Below the pieces are notes generated by a model. It made no database searches. It was not told the origin of the DNA and saw only the letters and a program-made list of their open reading frames with translations. 64,000 nucleotides of DNA from Gracilariopsis chorda (taxonomy: Eukaryota > Rhodophyta > Florideophyceae > Gracilariales > Gracilariaceae): NCBI GenBank assembly GCA_003194525.1, contig NBIV01000010.1:248001-312000 (forward strand), given 5' to 3'. This document shows, piece after piece, positions 21,232 to 29,450 of the stretch. Both the position numbers and the translations under genes were made by a program. Position 1 is the stretch's first letter, and every line of letters starts with the position of its first letter.

Positions 21232-21765
21232 ACGATGAGCAGCCCAAGTGCCGGAGGCGCAGCGTCGACGCAGCGACGGCAGCGCGCGCTGTGGACGCGA
21301 TTGCTGCCGCAGACGGCGCCGCCAACTCTGTCCGCGCTGCTGCCGCTCGCCACCATGGGCATGGCCGCCGCCTCCTCCGCGCCCGACCTCACCGTGCTCC
21401 CCGACGCGCCGCCGCCGCCGCCGCCGCCGCGCTCGCTGGTGTACGGCTCGTCCATGCGCACTTGCGCCGTCTGCTTGGAGGACTACCTCCCCGGCGATCG
21501 TCTGCGCATGCTGGAGCCGTGCAACCACTGCTTCCACCAAAATTGCATTGACGCCTGGTTGCAGCCGCTGCAACCGCCCCTCAGGAAGCCGCTTTGCCCG
21601 GTTTGTAACGCCACCGTCTCGCTTCCCTGCGTCCCAGACCTGCCCGCCTCACCCACCGCCTGGCCGACCGTTCAGCTCATCGACCTCTCCGTTCATCAGA
21701 GCTGGCTGCAATGGTTCGTCGACCTGCTAAACCTCTATTACCAACCGCACACCGCCTCCTCGTAA
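21232..21765 (+). CDS. RING-H2 finger protein (E3 ubiquitin ligase type), 177 aa
   Basis: Residues about 78-125 form a RING-H2 finger: CAVCLEDY, then PCNHCFHQNCIDAWL, then CPVC. This supplies Cys-x2-Cys, Cys-x-His-x2-His-x2-Cys and Cys-x2-Cys zinc ligands, plus the Leu and Trp that normally contact the E2 enzyme. The segment between the third pair and the last CPVC is longer than usual (QPLQPPLRKPL). An alanine-rich stretch and a run of eight prolines precede the finger; no membrane helix is evident. The ATG at 21232 is chosen because the next upstream ATG (21184) would translate a 15-G tract. Probable ubiquitin ligase, substrate unknown. Ends in TAA, followed by AATAAA. Confidence 0.88.
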   Translation, partial: TMSSPSAGGAASTQRRQRALWTRLLPQTAPPTLSALLPLATMGMAAASSAPDLTVLPDAPPPPPPPRSLVYGSSMRTCAVCLEDYLPGDRLRMLEPCNHCFHQNCIDAWLQPLQPPLRKPLCPVCNATVSLPCVPDLPASPTAWPTVQLIDLSVHQSWLQWFVDLLNLYYQPHTASS

Positions 21766-21823
21766 TGCCGCCCTTTTCGTCTTCTCTTCTGTACTTCTAC
21801 CTAGTCTGTAACTCGTCATGTTG

Positions 21824-21829
21824 AATAAA
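21824..21829 (+). terminator. AATAAA polyadenylation signal of the RING-H2 gene
   Basis: Canonical AATAAA, 58 bases after the RING-H2 stop codon and upstream of the C25 tract of the next gene. Confidence 0.5.
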
Positions 21830-21896
21830 TCCCCTCCAACCCCGCTGTAAGCATATCCATCCCCCATTCCCCCATTTGCATTTTCAAATCCTCCAA

Positions 21897-21921
21897 CCCC
21901 CCCCCCCCCCCCCCCCCCCCC
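21897..21921 (+). repeat. C25 homopolymer upstream of the actin-related gene
   Basis: Twenty-five consecutive C on the coding strand, ending 43 bases before the ATG at 21965. The longest homopolymer in the window; its exact length in the genome is uncertain. Confidence 0.9.
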
Positions 21922-21964
21922 TACGCTTGTCCACCTCCCCCGTCGCTCCCCATCCGACAACACT

Positions 21965-23018
21965 ATGTGCTTCGTCGTCATCGCCCCGCACCAGCACGCA
22001 GTCCACCTCGGTGTAGCAAAGCCCTACCCACATGCAACAATCCCATCCAAACAACTTCCCCTCAACCCGCCCCTATCCTTCGCAACCGCCTTCATCCTGG
22101 CATGCGCCAAACATCTCTCCCTCACCAAGTCGCAGTTAGCCTCACACCACCTAGTCATTGCCACGCCCTCCACAACCATGACCCCTCGCACCAAGGCCTC
22201 ACTGCGACATGCAGCTCGTCTTCTCAATATGCAAATCCGCTTTTACCCCGCCTACCGATGCTTTACAGCTGTTGCTGCCCGCCCTTGTACAATCCTTGAT
22301 ATCGCACTGACCCACACCGCCATCTTCAACCAACACAGACTGCACGTGGTGAAAACAGCGCTTCACCAAGTCCAACACCAATTCAAATCAAATCTTCAAT
22401 CATTACCACAACAACAACTGGATCATCTCACTGCAAATGCAGCCGTCGTACCACCTTCGACCCACTCTGAGCTTGGTGAAGTCACCGCCGATTCTTATAC
22501 TGTTAGCGGCGAGGTACGAAAGAACGCCGGTGACGCCTTCTTCACCGAAGATGGTATGTGCTTTCATCGCTTTGCCTTTGTTCATCACTGCGCTCTTGTT
22601 ATGTATTCATTCACTGATCCCACCCGCCCGTAATGCTAGTCGAAACCAATCTGGCATGTTGCGTTGCACGATTCTTGCAATCTTCACACGATGTTTATGA
22701 ACGCGATCGAAACCGATACATATTCTGCGTAGGAAGCGGCGCGCTCCCCGGAATATCGCGTCGTTTACAAAAGGTAATTGCCAAGCACCCCCTTCCTTTT
22801 CTTCCGTCGTTTTCATCCGTCACTGACCGTTGCCGTGTTTCGGACCCACCATGTGTGGCCAGGAGTTTGAGCGCTGCAGAGACCAGTTTGGGTTAAACGG
22901 TATCACACTTCATGTTGTTCAAACTCAGTTTGAAGCCGGCGTTGTTGCTTGGGTCGGCGCGTGCGTACTTGCTGTGGCTGGTCAGCAGGGTGATGACGAT
23001 GAAGATCGAATTGGCTGA
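21965..23018 (+). CDS. divergent actin-related protein (Arp10-like), two introns, about 292 aa
   Basis: Exons 21965-22553, 22640-22773 and 22863-23018. Intron 1 is 86 bases, GTATGT...TAG, with CTGAT near its end. Intron 2 is 89 bases, GTAATT...CAG, with CTGAC as branch site. Splicing removes in-frame stops and joins FCVGSGALPGISRRLQK to EFERC, giving RLQKEF, which matches actin's RMQKEI after the GG-x-x-x-PG loop. AWVGACVLA near the C-terminus matches actin's WIGGSILA. The N-terminus (FVVIAPHQHAVHLGVAKPYP) has the shape of actin's first phosphate loop without its Asp-x-Gly, and LVIATPSTTMTPRTKASL follows as in actins. Loss of ATP-loop residues and short length recall Arp10/Arp11, the pointed-end dynactin subunit, but a different divergent ARP is possible. 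No other gene in the window has introns this clear. Confidence 0.72.
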
Positions 23019-23643
23019 ACCCTCTCTTTGGTATCGCTCTTCTCCACGAATCGAGCTGACAGCTGTTAAATAGTTGAATCAATCCACGCTGTATTCGATA
23101 CGCCACGTTCGGAACATCATCTCCTCCAGTGTAACACATCCTGTCTCCCCGCATAGCGTAAAACCCTACGCCAACCTTGCAAGTCGACGAACAACACGAG
23201 CAGCACGTCATGAGGGTTCCCCCACCCTCCACACTGTGAACTTCACAGTGTGAAGTCCACAGCCGAGCATGAGGAAGGCACCCGGCCGTTTACCTCCGCA
23301 CAGGAAGCCCTTCCGAAATGAACAGTCGGGAATGTGCGGCGCAGCAGATCACCACTGATTGCGAGCCGTTGGGCGATGCCAAACAGCACGACGCAGATGC
23401 CCACGTGTGATAGAGCCACAGTAATTTGAACAGCACAGCGCATTGCTACAGACACGCGCGCCATTCAGCGCACAGATGTTGCCCTCTGGCGAGCCTCGCT
23501 GGTGCCCGCTCCCTCAAAGCGCACCCACCCTTCCCGGACAACGCCCGCTCTTCTCTTCGGCCCTCACGCCCAGGCTCCAAGTCCGTGCCGTATCCACCGG
23601 TCCGCCCTCGAAGCCGCCTTCCTCCCCCAATCTCTCTTCCCCC
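23019..23643. other. intergenic spacer with a 23-base palindrome
   Basis: About 600 bases between two same-strand genes. It contains the perfect palindrome at 23230-23252. The last 30 bases before the next ATG are strongly pyrimidine-rich (CTTCCTCCCCCAATCTCTC then TTCCCCC), like other leaders here. The transporter frame stays open back to about 23440, with an ATG at 23476. Confidence 0.5.
23230..23252. repeat. perfect 11-bp-arm palindrome
   Basis: CACACTGTGAA and TTCACAGTGTG flank a single central C; all eleven pairs match. It lies about 210 bases after the actin-related gene and 390 before the transporter ATG. It could be a transcript-end hairpin or a dimeric-factor site; only the symmetry is seen. 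Confidence 0.85.
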
Positions 23644-24699
23644 ATGACGGTGCGCTCGCGCTCGGCGTCCACCTCCGCGTGGCACCCGCGCGCCGTAAAG
23701 GCCTGTTTATACTATGCAGTCGCCTCCACTCTGGTGACCATCATGAACAAGATCGTTTTTTCCCACTCTCATTTCCACTTTCCGTGGTTCACTCTCGCCT
23801 TTCAGAACCTTATTTCCATCGTTGTGATACTGTGCTCGCGTCGTATGGGTTACACTTCCGCCGGAACTTTGTCGCGTTCTCTCGTGCGATCCATGCCCAT
23901 TCCCATAATGTACTTCGTCTTCTTCATTTTCACAAACGCTCAGTCTTTAAGATACGTCAATCTTCCCGTCCTCACTGTCTGGAAGTCCCTGGGTCCCATG
24001 TTTGTCACTCTCTTCGAGCGTTTTTACTTTGGCGATCGCTTCTCGCTAAAGGTGTATCTCTCAATGTTACTCATTGTTCTTTCCGCATTCGTAACAGCTA
24101 TCAACGACCTGGAGTACTCTACGATAGGCTATGCATGGGCCGCACTCAACGTTCTTTCCAACGTCGCCTATCTTGCCTCCTTGCGAATCTACCTTCGTGA
24201 CCCGGATGTTTCCGCGCTTGACAAGACCTTCCACTCTAATCTGCTTTCCATCATTCCAATCATACCCATGGCAGTTCTTTCCGGTGAAGTGCCCTCCGTT
24301 TTCAAAGCCTTGCTCAACCGTTCACCCATGTTTCAAATGTCTTACATGTTGTCAGGAGTGCTCACCACTGCCGTGTGTGCCTCCGCCTTCTGGACTATAT
24401 CCGTCACAAATGGCAGTACTCTTTCCTTTATTGGCGGCTTTAACAAAGTTCCGATTATCTTGTTTTCGCTATTTCTGTTCGATATGAGTATCTCACCTGC
24501 CGGATGGGCCGGTGTCACGCTCGGTGTGCTCGCCGGAATCGTTTTCGTACAGACAAAGTCCTTGCAATCAAGGGACGGTTCCACCGCCATCAAGGACAAG
24601 CTCAGTATTGACGACGAGAAAGAGCTTGTCGTCAAGACCTCCGGTGTTGAGGCAGGCGTGAGTAGCCCATCAAGCATTCAATCCATTCCGAAAAGATAA
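23644..24699 (+). CDS. Golgi nucleotide-sugar transporter, GDP-mannose-transporter-like, 351 aa
   Basis: A ten-helix drug/metabolite-superfamily transporter of the NST/TPT group. Hydrophobic segments run from ACLYYAVASTLVTIMNKIVF through WFTLAFQNLISIVVI, IPIMYFVFFIF, LTVWKSLGPMFVTLFE, YLSMLLIVLSAFVTAI, YAWAALNVLSNVAYLASL, SIIPIIPMAVL and VLTTAVCASAFWTI to GWAGVTLGVLAGIVFV. SFIGGFNKVPIILF in the ninth segment takes the place of the GALNK motif that binds GDP-mannose in Vrg4 and GONST transporters, so a GDP-sugar substrate is likely, supplying Golgi polysaccharide or glycan synthesis. ATG 23644 gives the usual length and follows a pyrimidine-rich leader; ATG 23476 would add 56 residues. The cytosolic tail is lysine/acid-rich and ends IPKR. 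Stop is TAA. Confidence 0.87.
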   Translation: MTVRSRSASTSAWHPRAVKACLYYAVASTLVTIMNKIVFSHSHFHFPWFTLAFQNLISIVVILCSRRMGYTSAGTLSRSLVRSMPIPIMYFVFFIFTNAQSLRYVNLPVLTVWKSLGPMFVTLFERFYFGDRFSLKVYLSMLLIVLSAFVTAINDLEYSTIGYAWAALNVLSNVAYLASLRIYLRDPDVSALDKTFHSNLLSIIPIIPMAVLSGEVPSVFKALLNRSPMFQMSYMLSGVLTTAVCASAFWTISVTNGSTLSFIGGFNKVPIILFSLFLFDMSISPAGWAGVTLGVLAGIVFVQTKSLQSRDGSTAIKDKLSIDDEKELVVKTSGVEAGVSSPSSIQSIPKR

Positions 24700-24843
24700 T
24701 GCGCTCACGCTACATCCACAATGCAATTTAGCCAAGTGATACCTGCTCTTATTTTGTCTCACGATGTTCACCTCTGTGATTCGACACACTCCCGCTAATT
24801 CAAAGTCCCAACCAAACGCACAATCTTTATAGTCATAATATGT

Positions 24844-26309
24844 CTAGCCCACGGCCGATGTACCACGATGTCTTAAGTACGCAAATGTCTCATGAAGCGC
24901 TTCAAACGACGTGACCTCAATCTCAATCTCTCTGCGATGTCGACTTTCCGGCCGTACAATAGCTGCGTTGGCGTTCAAAATCATATTGTACACACGTTGA
25001 TCCAGATGACTGCGCAGGAGCTCCAATCCCATGCCCTCGCGCTGTTCCCATTTCCGCAACAAGACAGCTAGCTTTCCTCGCTGCAACTCTAATGTAAAAT
25101 GCTCATCCTCTCCTGGTTCCACTTTTTTCCGAAGGTAAAGGGCATAACTGTACGCATTGCATGCGTCTGCAAGCGCGAGCAGGCTAATATCATAAGGAAC
25201 TCTCCCGCGTTGTAGGCGCCAAGCTGCGGCGGTCATGACGCGTACCAACATACACATGTCTTGCAACGCCCCTCTTGATATGGTCATCTTTACAACCTCC
25301 TCATTCTTGGTATGTATCGCTGGATCGCAGTCATTTTCAACATGCCAAGCGCGGTAAAACCTGTCCAAGGAGTAGTTCACCTCTACCACCTTGTATCGAT
25401 AATGAAACCACACTTTTCGCCCCAAGGCGATAGCATATGTCTCCACTGCAGCTGCCTCCAAAGTCTTTTCCCCCAAGATCTTTGGAGGCTATCAGTCGGA
25501 ACATTGTTGCGATCAGTACTTAACGTCATTGCGCGCACCTTCTCGTCGTCCTGAAGCACGTCCAAAGCGTCTGTTTCTTCTATGTATCCGAAGCTGCGCA
25601 AGACAGCTAGCACTAAGTGCAAGGCTGGAGCGTTGCGCTTCCTAAAGGGTTGCACAGCTTCTGGGACCATATCCGGTCCACCATGAACCATTAAGTAATG
25701 CATCAACCAAAGGACGCGAGCATTAACCTTGACCTCATTAGGGCCGGAGCCTGCCACAATGTATTCCAGTACCGTGTGGGGCGGTAAAGAGCCGTTCCTT
25801 ATGAGTTGCAGCAGCCTTTCTGCTCCACTGGGGTCACCGTCCGAGGGGCGCCCAAGCCCTGTGGTACGTTCTATCAGTTCGCAAGTGTCTGAGCGATGCA
25901 AAGGTATTAGGGGCTTAACAGTGGGCCGCAAATGTTGAGATGGTTGCTCAAACTGAGTACTGCCATGCTTCGAAAAGCTGTCCGACGCTTGTTGTGACGA
26001 CGCATCGCTTGTACTGCGGCGGAAATGGCGGGGACTGCTGGATGAATGCTCTGCATTTGAAGAGAAAGCAGACAGTCCACCAGCATTTGTTGCACGTCTG
26101 GCGGGATCGACTTGTTCCCTTTGAGGGTGTTCGGCCGAAGCTGCAGGGGATGCGCTTGACGGAGCACTTGATTTGGGTGGCGGCTGCTGTGAAGAAACTG
26201 TTTGGGTTTTACGATCTATTTGGATGTTGACTTGAGGCCTGTTTCGTGATGTCGAGAGCCGACTTAAGCCAGCGAGAAGAGGGTCATCAATGACGTTATT
26301 TGTACTCAT
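24844..26309 (-). CDS. ENTH/ANTH-like protein with a frame change (tentative)
   Basis: Two frames make one gene. The first (ATG 26309, MSTNNVIDDPLLAGL) has about 140 disordered Ser/Gln/Pro residues and then a helical region, with AERLLQLIRNGSLP, VLEYIVAGSG and VNARVLWLMHYLMVHGGPDM. The last has the layout of the ANTH/ENTH/VHS helix w-x-v-x-K-x-L-x-l-l-H-x-L-l-x-x-G. The second, ending in TAG at 24844, continues with ETYAIALGRKVWFHYRYK, then SLDRFYRAW and more helices, much as ANTH domains continue with YAxxLxxKxxFH. They meet at a G5 run (C on the plus strand, 25470-25474), where one extra G would keep the frame. The join lies in the loop of a perfect 10-bp inverted repeat (25454-25489). Role inferred: clathrin adaptor or phosphoinositide binding in endocytosis. 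Family call tentative. Confidence 0.5.
25454..25489. repeat. 10-bp inverted repeat around the frame-change site
   Basis: GCCTCCAAAG at 25454-25463 and CTTTGGAGGC at 25480-25489 are perfect reverse complements enclosing 16 bases that contain the C5/T4 runs where the ANTH-like gene changes frame. Confidence 0.8.
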
Positions 26310-26632
26310 TTGGGAGGAAAATCGAATTGACACCAGTTGCTGCAAATGAAACAGGCAGTGGATCAAAAAGATACCAAGCGATGGCGAAGGATATAACGTT
26401 GAAGGGCATCAACGTCCGCGACAACCTCCCACAAATCCAAGAAATGGAAAATGAGATGACCTACACAAAATGGTAACAATCTTGGTGAGGCAGGGCTCTG
26501 CTTTCGCTTGACGTTAGCAAAGTCTTAGCACGGGTGGAAGTGCACAAAATAGTGCACGGGTGGTAAGCTAGCTATCCGTACCTTAATACAGGTACAGCGG
26601 TACCGGTACCAACGGTACAGGTGAACACTGTG

Positions 26633-28620
26633 ATTAGTGTGGACCACACTAATTCTGAAGCCTCTAATCTCACGAGAGGCACAGTAATTAATGTGGTCCA
26701 CACTATTTCGGTGTCTACGCTAATTAGGAGGCGGTTTAATTAGTGTGGACCACACTAATTCATTGTCACAGAAATAGTGTGGACCAAAACGTACGATTCA
26801 AGAACAGACACCCACCCCTCCCGGTCAAAATTAGCGCGATACTTCAAGATTATCGCCTGCAACTCTGGGAAAAGTTGCCTTTCCTCCCACTGACTGTTGA
26901 GATTCAACGCCATACCACACCGGATCATGGCTTTTCCCGCATAGCTAATCCCATCCACGTCTTTTTGCGCACTCACTGCACGCAACGACTTTGCAACAAG
27001 CTTCATAAAATGTTTCTTGCCGAAGTTTGAGAGTTTTCCAGACGACTTTGGTCCATCAGTCCAAATCTGATTCTCCACTAAATGCATCTTATAATCTTCC
27101 CACTGATGGCGCCAGTAGGTCTTCAGTTTCTGTATGACATCTCTGTCCGCAGGCTGAACAAGATGAGTGGCGTTGCATGGAAAAAATCTAACTTCCGTTT
27201 TGCTTTCCACGAGGCCAGCTTTAACATCCTCAGTCAACTGGTGCGTTTTTACATTGTCAAAATACAAAATGCGCTTGCGTCCATCCGGCAGAGGTGCTAA
27301 CACTCTTTTCTCTTGCACCCACTCCAAAAACACACGTCGATCAATTCAGGCTTTTAAGCCGGTTCTATAAACAAAGCTGAGAACATTGGCAGCCAAATCC
27401 TGAAGTTGGATAGTTTTTGTAAACATTTTTGATAATCCACGTCGGGACACCCAGGGCGGCGTGAGATCCACCTGAAATGAGAACCATCATTGCGATCCCA
27501 TCATCCGCTGACACAACATCTGCGTACCAAATGCTTCCATCTCCTATAAACGACAAAGTTTTGTGGTTATCTGTGTTAATACAGAAGTGGGTTTCATCGG
27601 CGTTGAACACATCTTCCTCGCGCAGCAAATTGGAGTGAAAATCTCGAACCAGCTCTCCGAGGTGGTATACAATTTCCCTTTTTATCTGTTCTTGTTTGGC
27701 AAGGGACACCATCAGTTTCCCACATTGCGAATGGCTGACAATGTTGGATCTCTCTACGAACGTCTGCACCTATCTAGGAGTTATAATATCTTTAATGGGG
27801 TTTCCACTGCGTCTATCAATCATTTTGGCGTGATAGGCACCATCCGATTTAGTGGCTATCAGACTCAGTGCAAGTTGCTGCAGCAACCGTCCATTGAACT
27901 TTACACCCGCTTTTTGCATCCTATTGAACTCTTGCAGCAGATCTTTTTGCAAAGCTGTTACCCATGGCCTTACTTTGCGGCCTCTTACATTCTTTTCTTT
28001 GCAGCAGTGCCTCTTTAAACCTGCCTTTGTATGTTTAACGAATGAAAATTTGCTGTTCTTTGAAGTTCGGTGGTGACCCACTACTAAATTCTCACGGTTT
28101 GTCCAGTAGCGACTGGCTCGTTGAATTGTTGCTTTATATTTATGACGAAGAAGCTTAGAAACTGCTTTGCTTTACTGCTCGCGACTTTACGTGCTTTTCA
28201 CCTTCGTGTGCTGCATTTTCAATCATCCACTTAGCAATTGTGGCTTTATGTGTGTTTGTAAGGACAATTTTGGCCTGGCGCCTTGGCTTTTGATTTGTGG
28301 AGCTAGTTGCTGAAGTTGTGTTTTGCAGGGATGAGTTTGTGTCACTGAGTGTTTCTGTATTTGTATATTCTTGCGTGTTTCGGGTGCCGGTGGTTTGGGA
28401 AGACATGCGTGCAAAAGCGCTCAGAATGGGTGAGGCTTGGAGCGACATCTTCTGGTCTTGTGAGTATTACTAGACACAATGCAGCGTCGGAAACGGTAAA
28501 GACGACTTGTGTGCCAGTTTGTATTTACTGCGCAAAGATGTTGTTGTTGTGCTTCGTTTCCACACTATTAGGGTGAGGACTCTTGCTTCTTGCACATTTA
28601 TTAGTGTGGATTACACAAAT
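26633..28620 (-). mobile_element. pogo/Tigger-like (DDE_1) DNA transposon, decayed
   Basis: A degenerate transposase on the minus strand is enclosed by copies of an ATTAGTGTGG-type end sequence. On the left side the 21-base palindrome ATTAGTGTGG-A-CCACACTAAT occurs at 26633-26653 and 26739-26759, with variants at 26687-26708 and 26774-26786. On the right side CCACACTATTA at about 28560 is an inverted partner and ATTAGTGTGGATTACACAAAT at 28600-28620 is a direct one. Exact ends and target-site duplication (TA expected for this superfamily) cannot be fixed because the end motif is itself palindromic and repeated. Confidence 0.7.
26755..28448 (-). pseudogene. DDE_1 superfamily transposase, interrupted
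   Basis: Reading 3' to 5' on the plus strand: a basic, serine-rich N-terminus with a helix-turn-helix-like stretch (TNTHKATIAKWMIENAA, about 28160-28260), a basic linker (27770-28081), then the catalytic core. The core has FNADETHFCI (first Asp) near 27.60 kb, GGSHAALGVPTWIIKN, then ILYFDNVKTH (second Asp) and HLVQPADRDVIQKLKTYW (third acidic residue as Asp), the order of Tigger/pogo and CENP-B-like transposases. One in-frame TAG near 27.77 kb separates the linker from the core. The frame changes near 27.35 kb between the first and second catalytic blocks, and again around 28.1 kb. It cannot make a full-length enzyme. Confidence 0.78.
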
Positions 28621-29123
28621 ATTGGTGTCTACAGTATAATCTTACCCACACTCATCACAATGAGCACCTGTACCGTCCAAAGAAGGCTAGAGTTGGATAT
28701 TTTTTTGAAGAATTTATTGTACCTCACAAACCATCAAAATATGACCCCAAAAATTACCGCCAATCGCCTCGGCGTGCGATTATAGAGCAAGCCTACCAGT
28801 TTTTTGAGTCTTAGAAACGCGATTTAGAAATAACAATAGCAATTAAAGGAACGAGAATGTAATTATTGCGGGCCTTAACGGCAAGTGGACTGGCAAAATC
28901 ATATGTAAGCTGCTTCGGGGTTCCTCCGTTTTCATTATCCTGTCTTCGTCGCGCTGGCCGTCTTTCTGTACTTGAACTGGTTCTTTGCAAGACTGATTGC
29001 AATCCCAGCGCTTACACCGCCGCAGATCATACATCTCATTGTTTGTTTTGGAGCCAAAACCTATAACACTTTTAAAGCCTTGCGCTTTTACTCGGATCAC
29101 ACACGCGCGTCCACCACTACTGC

Positions 29124-29450
29124 TGATAAGCTTGCGTGGATAACATAAAGGGCACGTAGGCAACTTTAATTCAACTACGCAAGTTATGTAGTACTGCATA
29201 TTTGCCAACTACGGCAAGACTCCGTTCTAGGTTCACAGGAAAATAGCCTCTGTAAATTTTTCTTAGTCTAGTCTAGTATAAACTACAAGTACTAGATAGC
29301 TTCAACCATCTATTCCGGTACCATCTTCAATATATTCTTTTACCAAGTTTTACTCTCATCAACATCATCATCATCATTACTACAACTATTTTTTTCTTAT
29401 TGTACTACAATATTTGCGAATTCAGTACTTCAAGATTCAACTAACTACTG
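29124..29450 (+). repeat. left LTR of the copia element
   Basis: Shares with the right copy the start TGATAAGCTTGCGTGG, the middle blocks GGCAAGA-x-TCCGTT and TTCTTA-x-TCTA, TCTAGTATAAA and TTTACTCTCAT-x-AACATCATC. The 3' end is set only approximately, where a TGGTAT sequence resembling an initiator-tRNA primer-binding site begins near 29451. Confidence 0.7.

Noticed and set aside
25440-25500. HAC1/XBP1-type unconventional splice site in the ENTH/ANTH-like gene
   Set aside because: Only one stem is present and the loop lacks the paired CNG-CNG cleavage-loop pattern; a single missing G is simpler.
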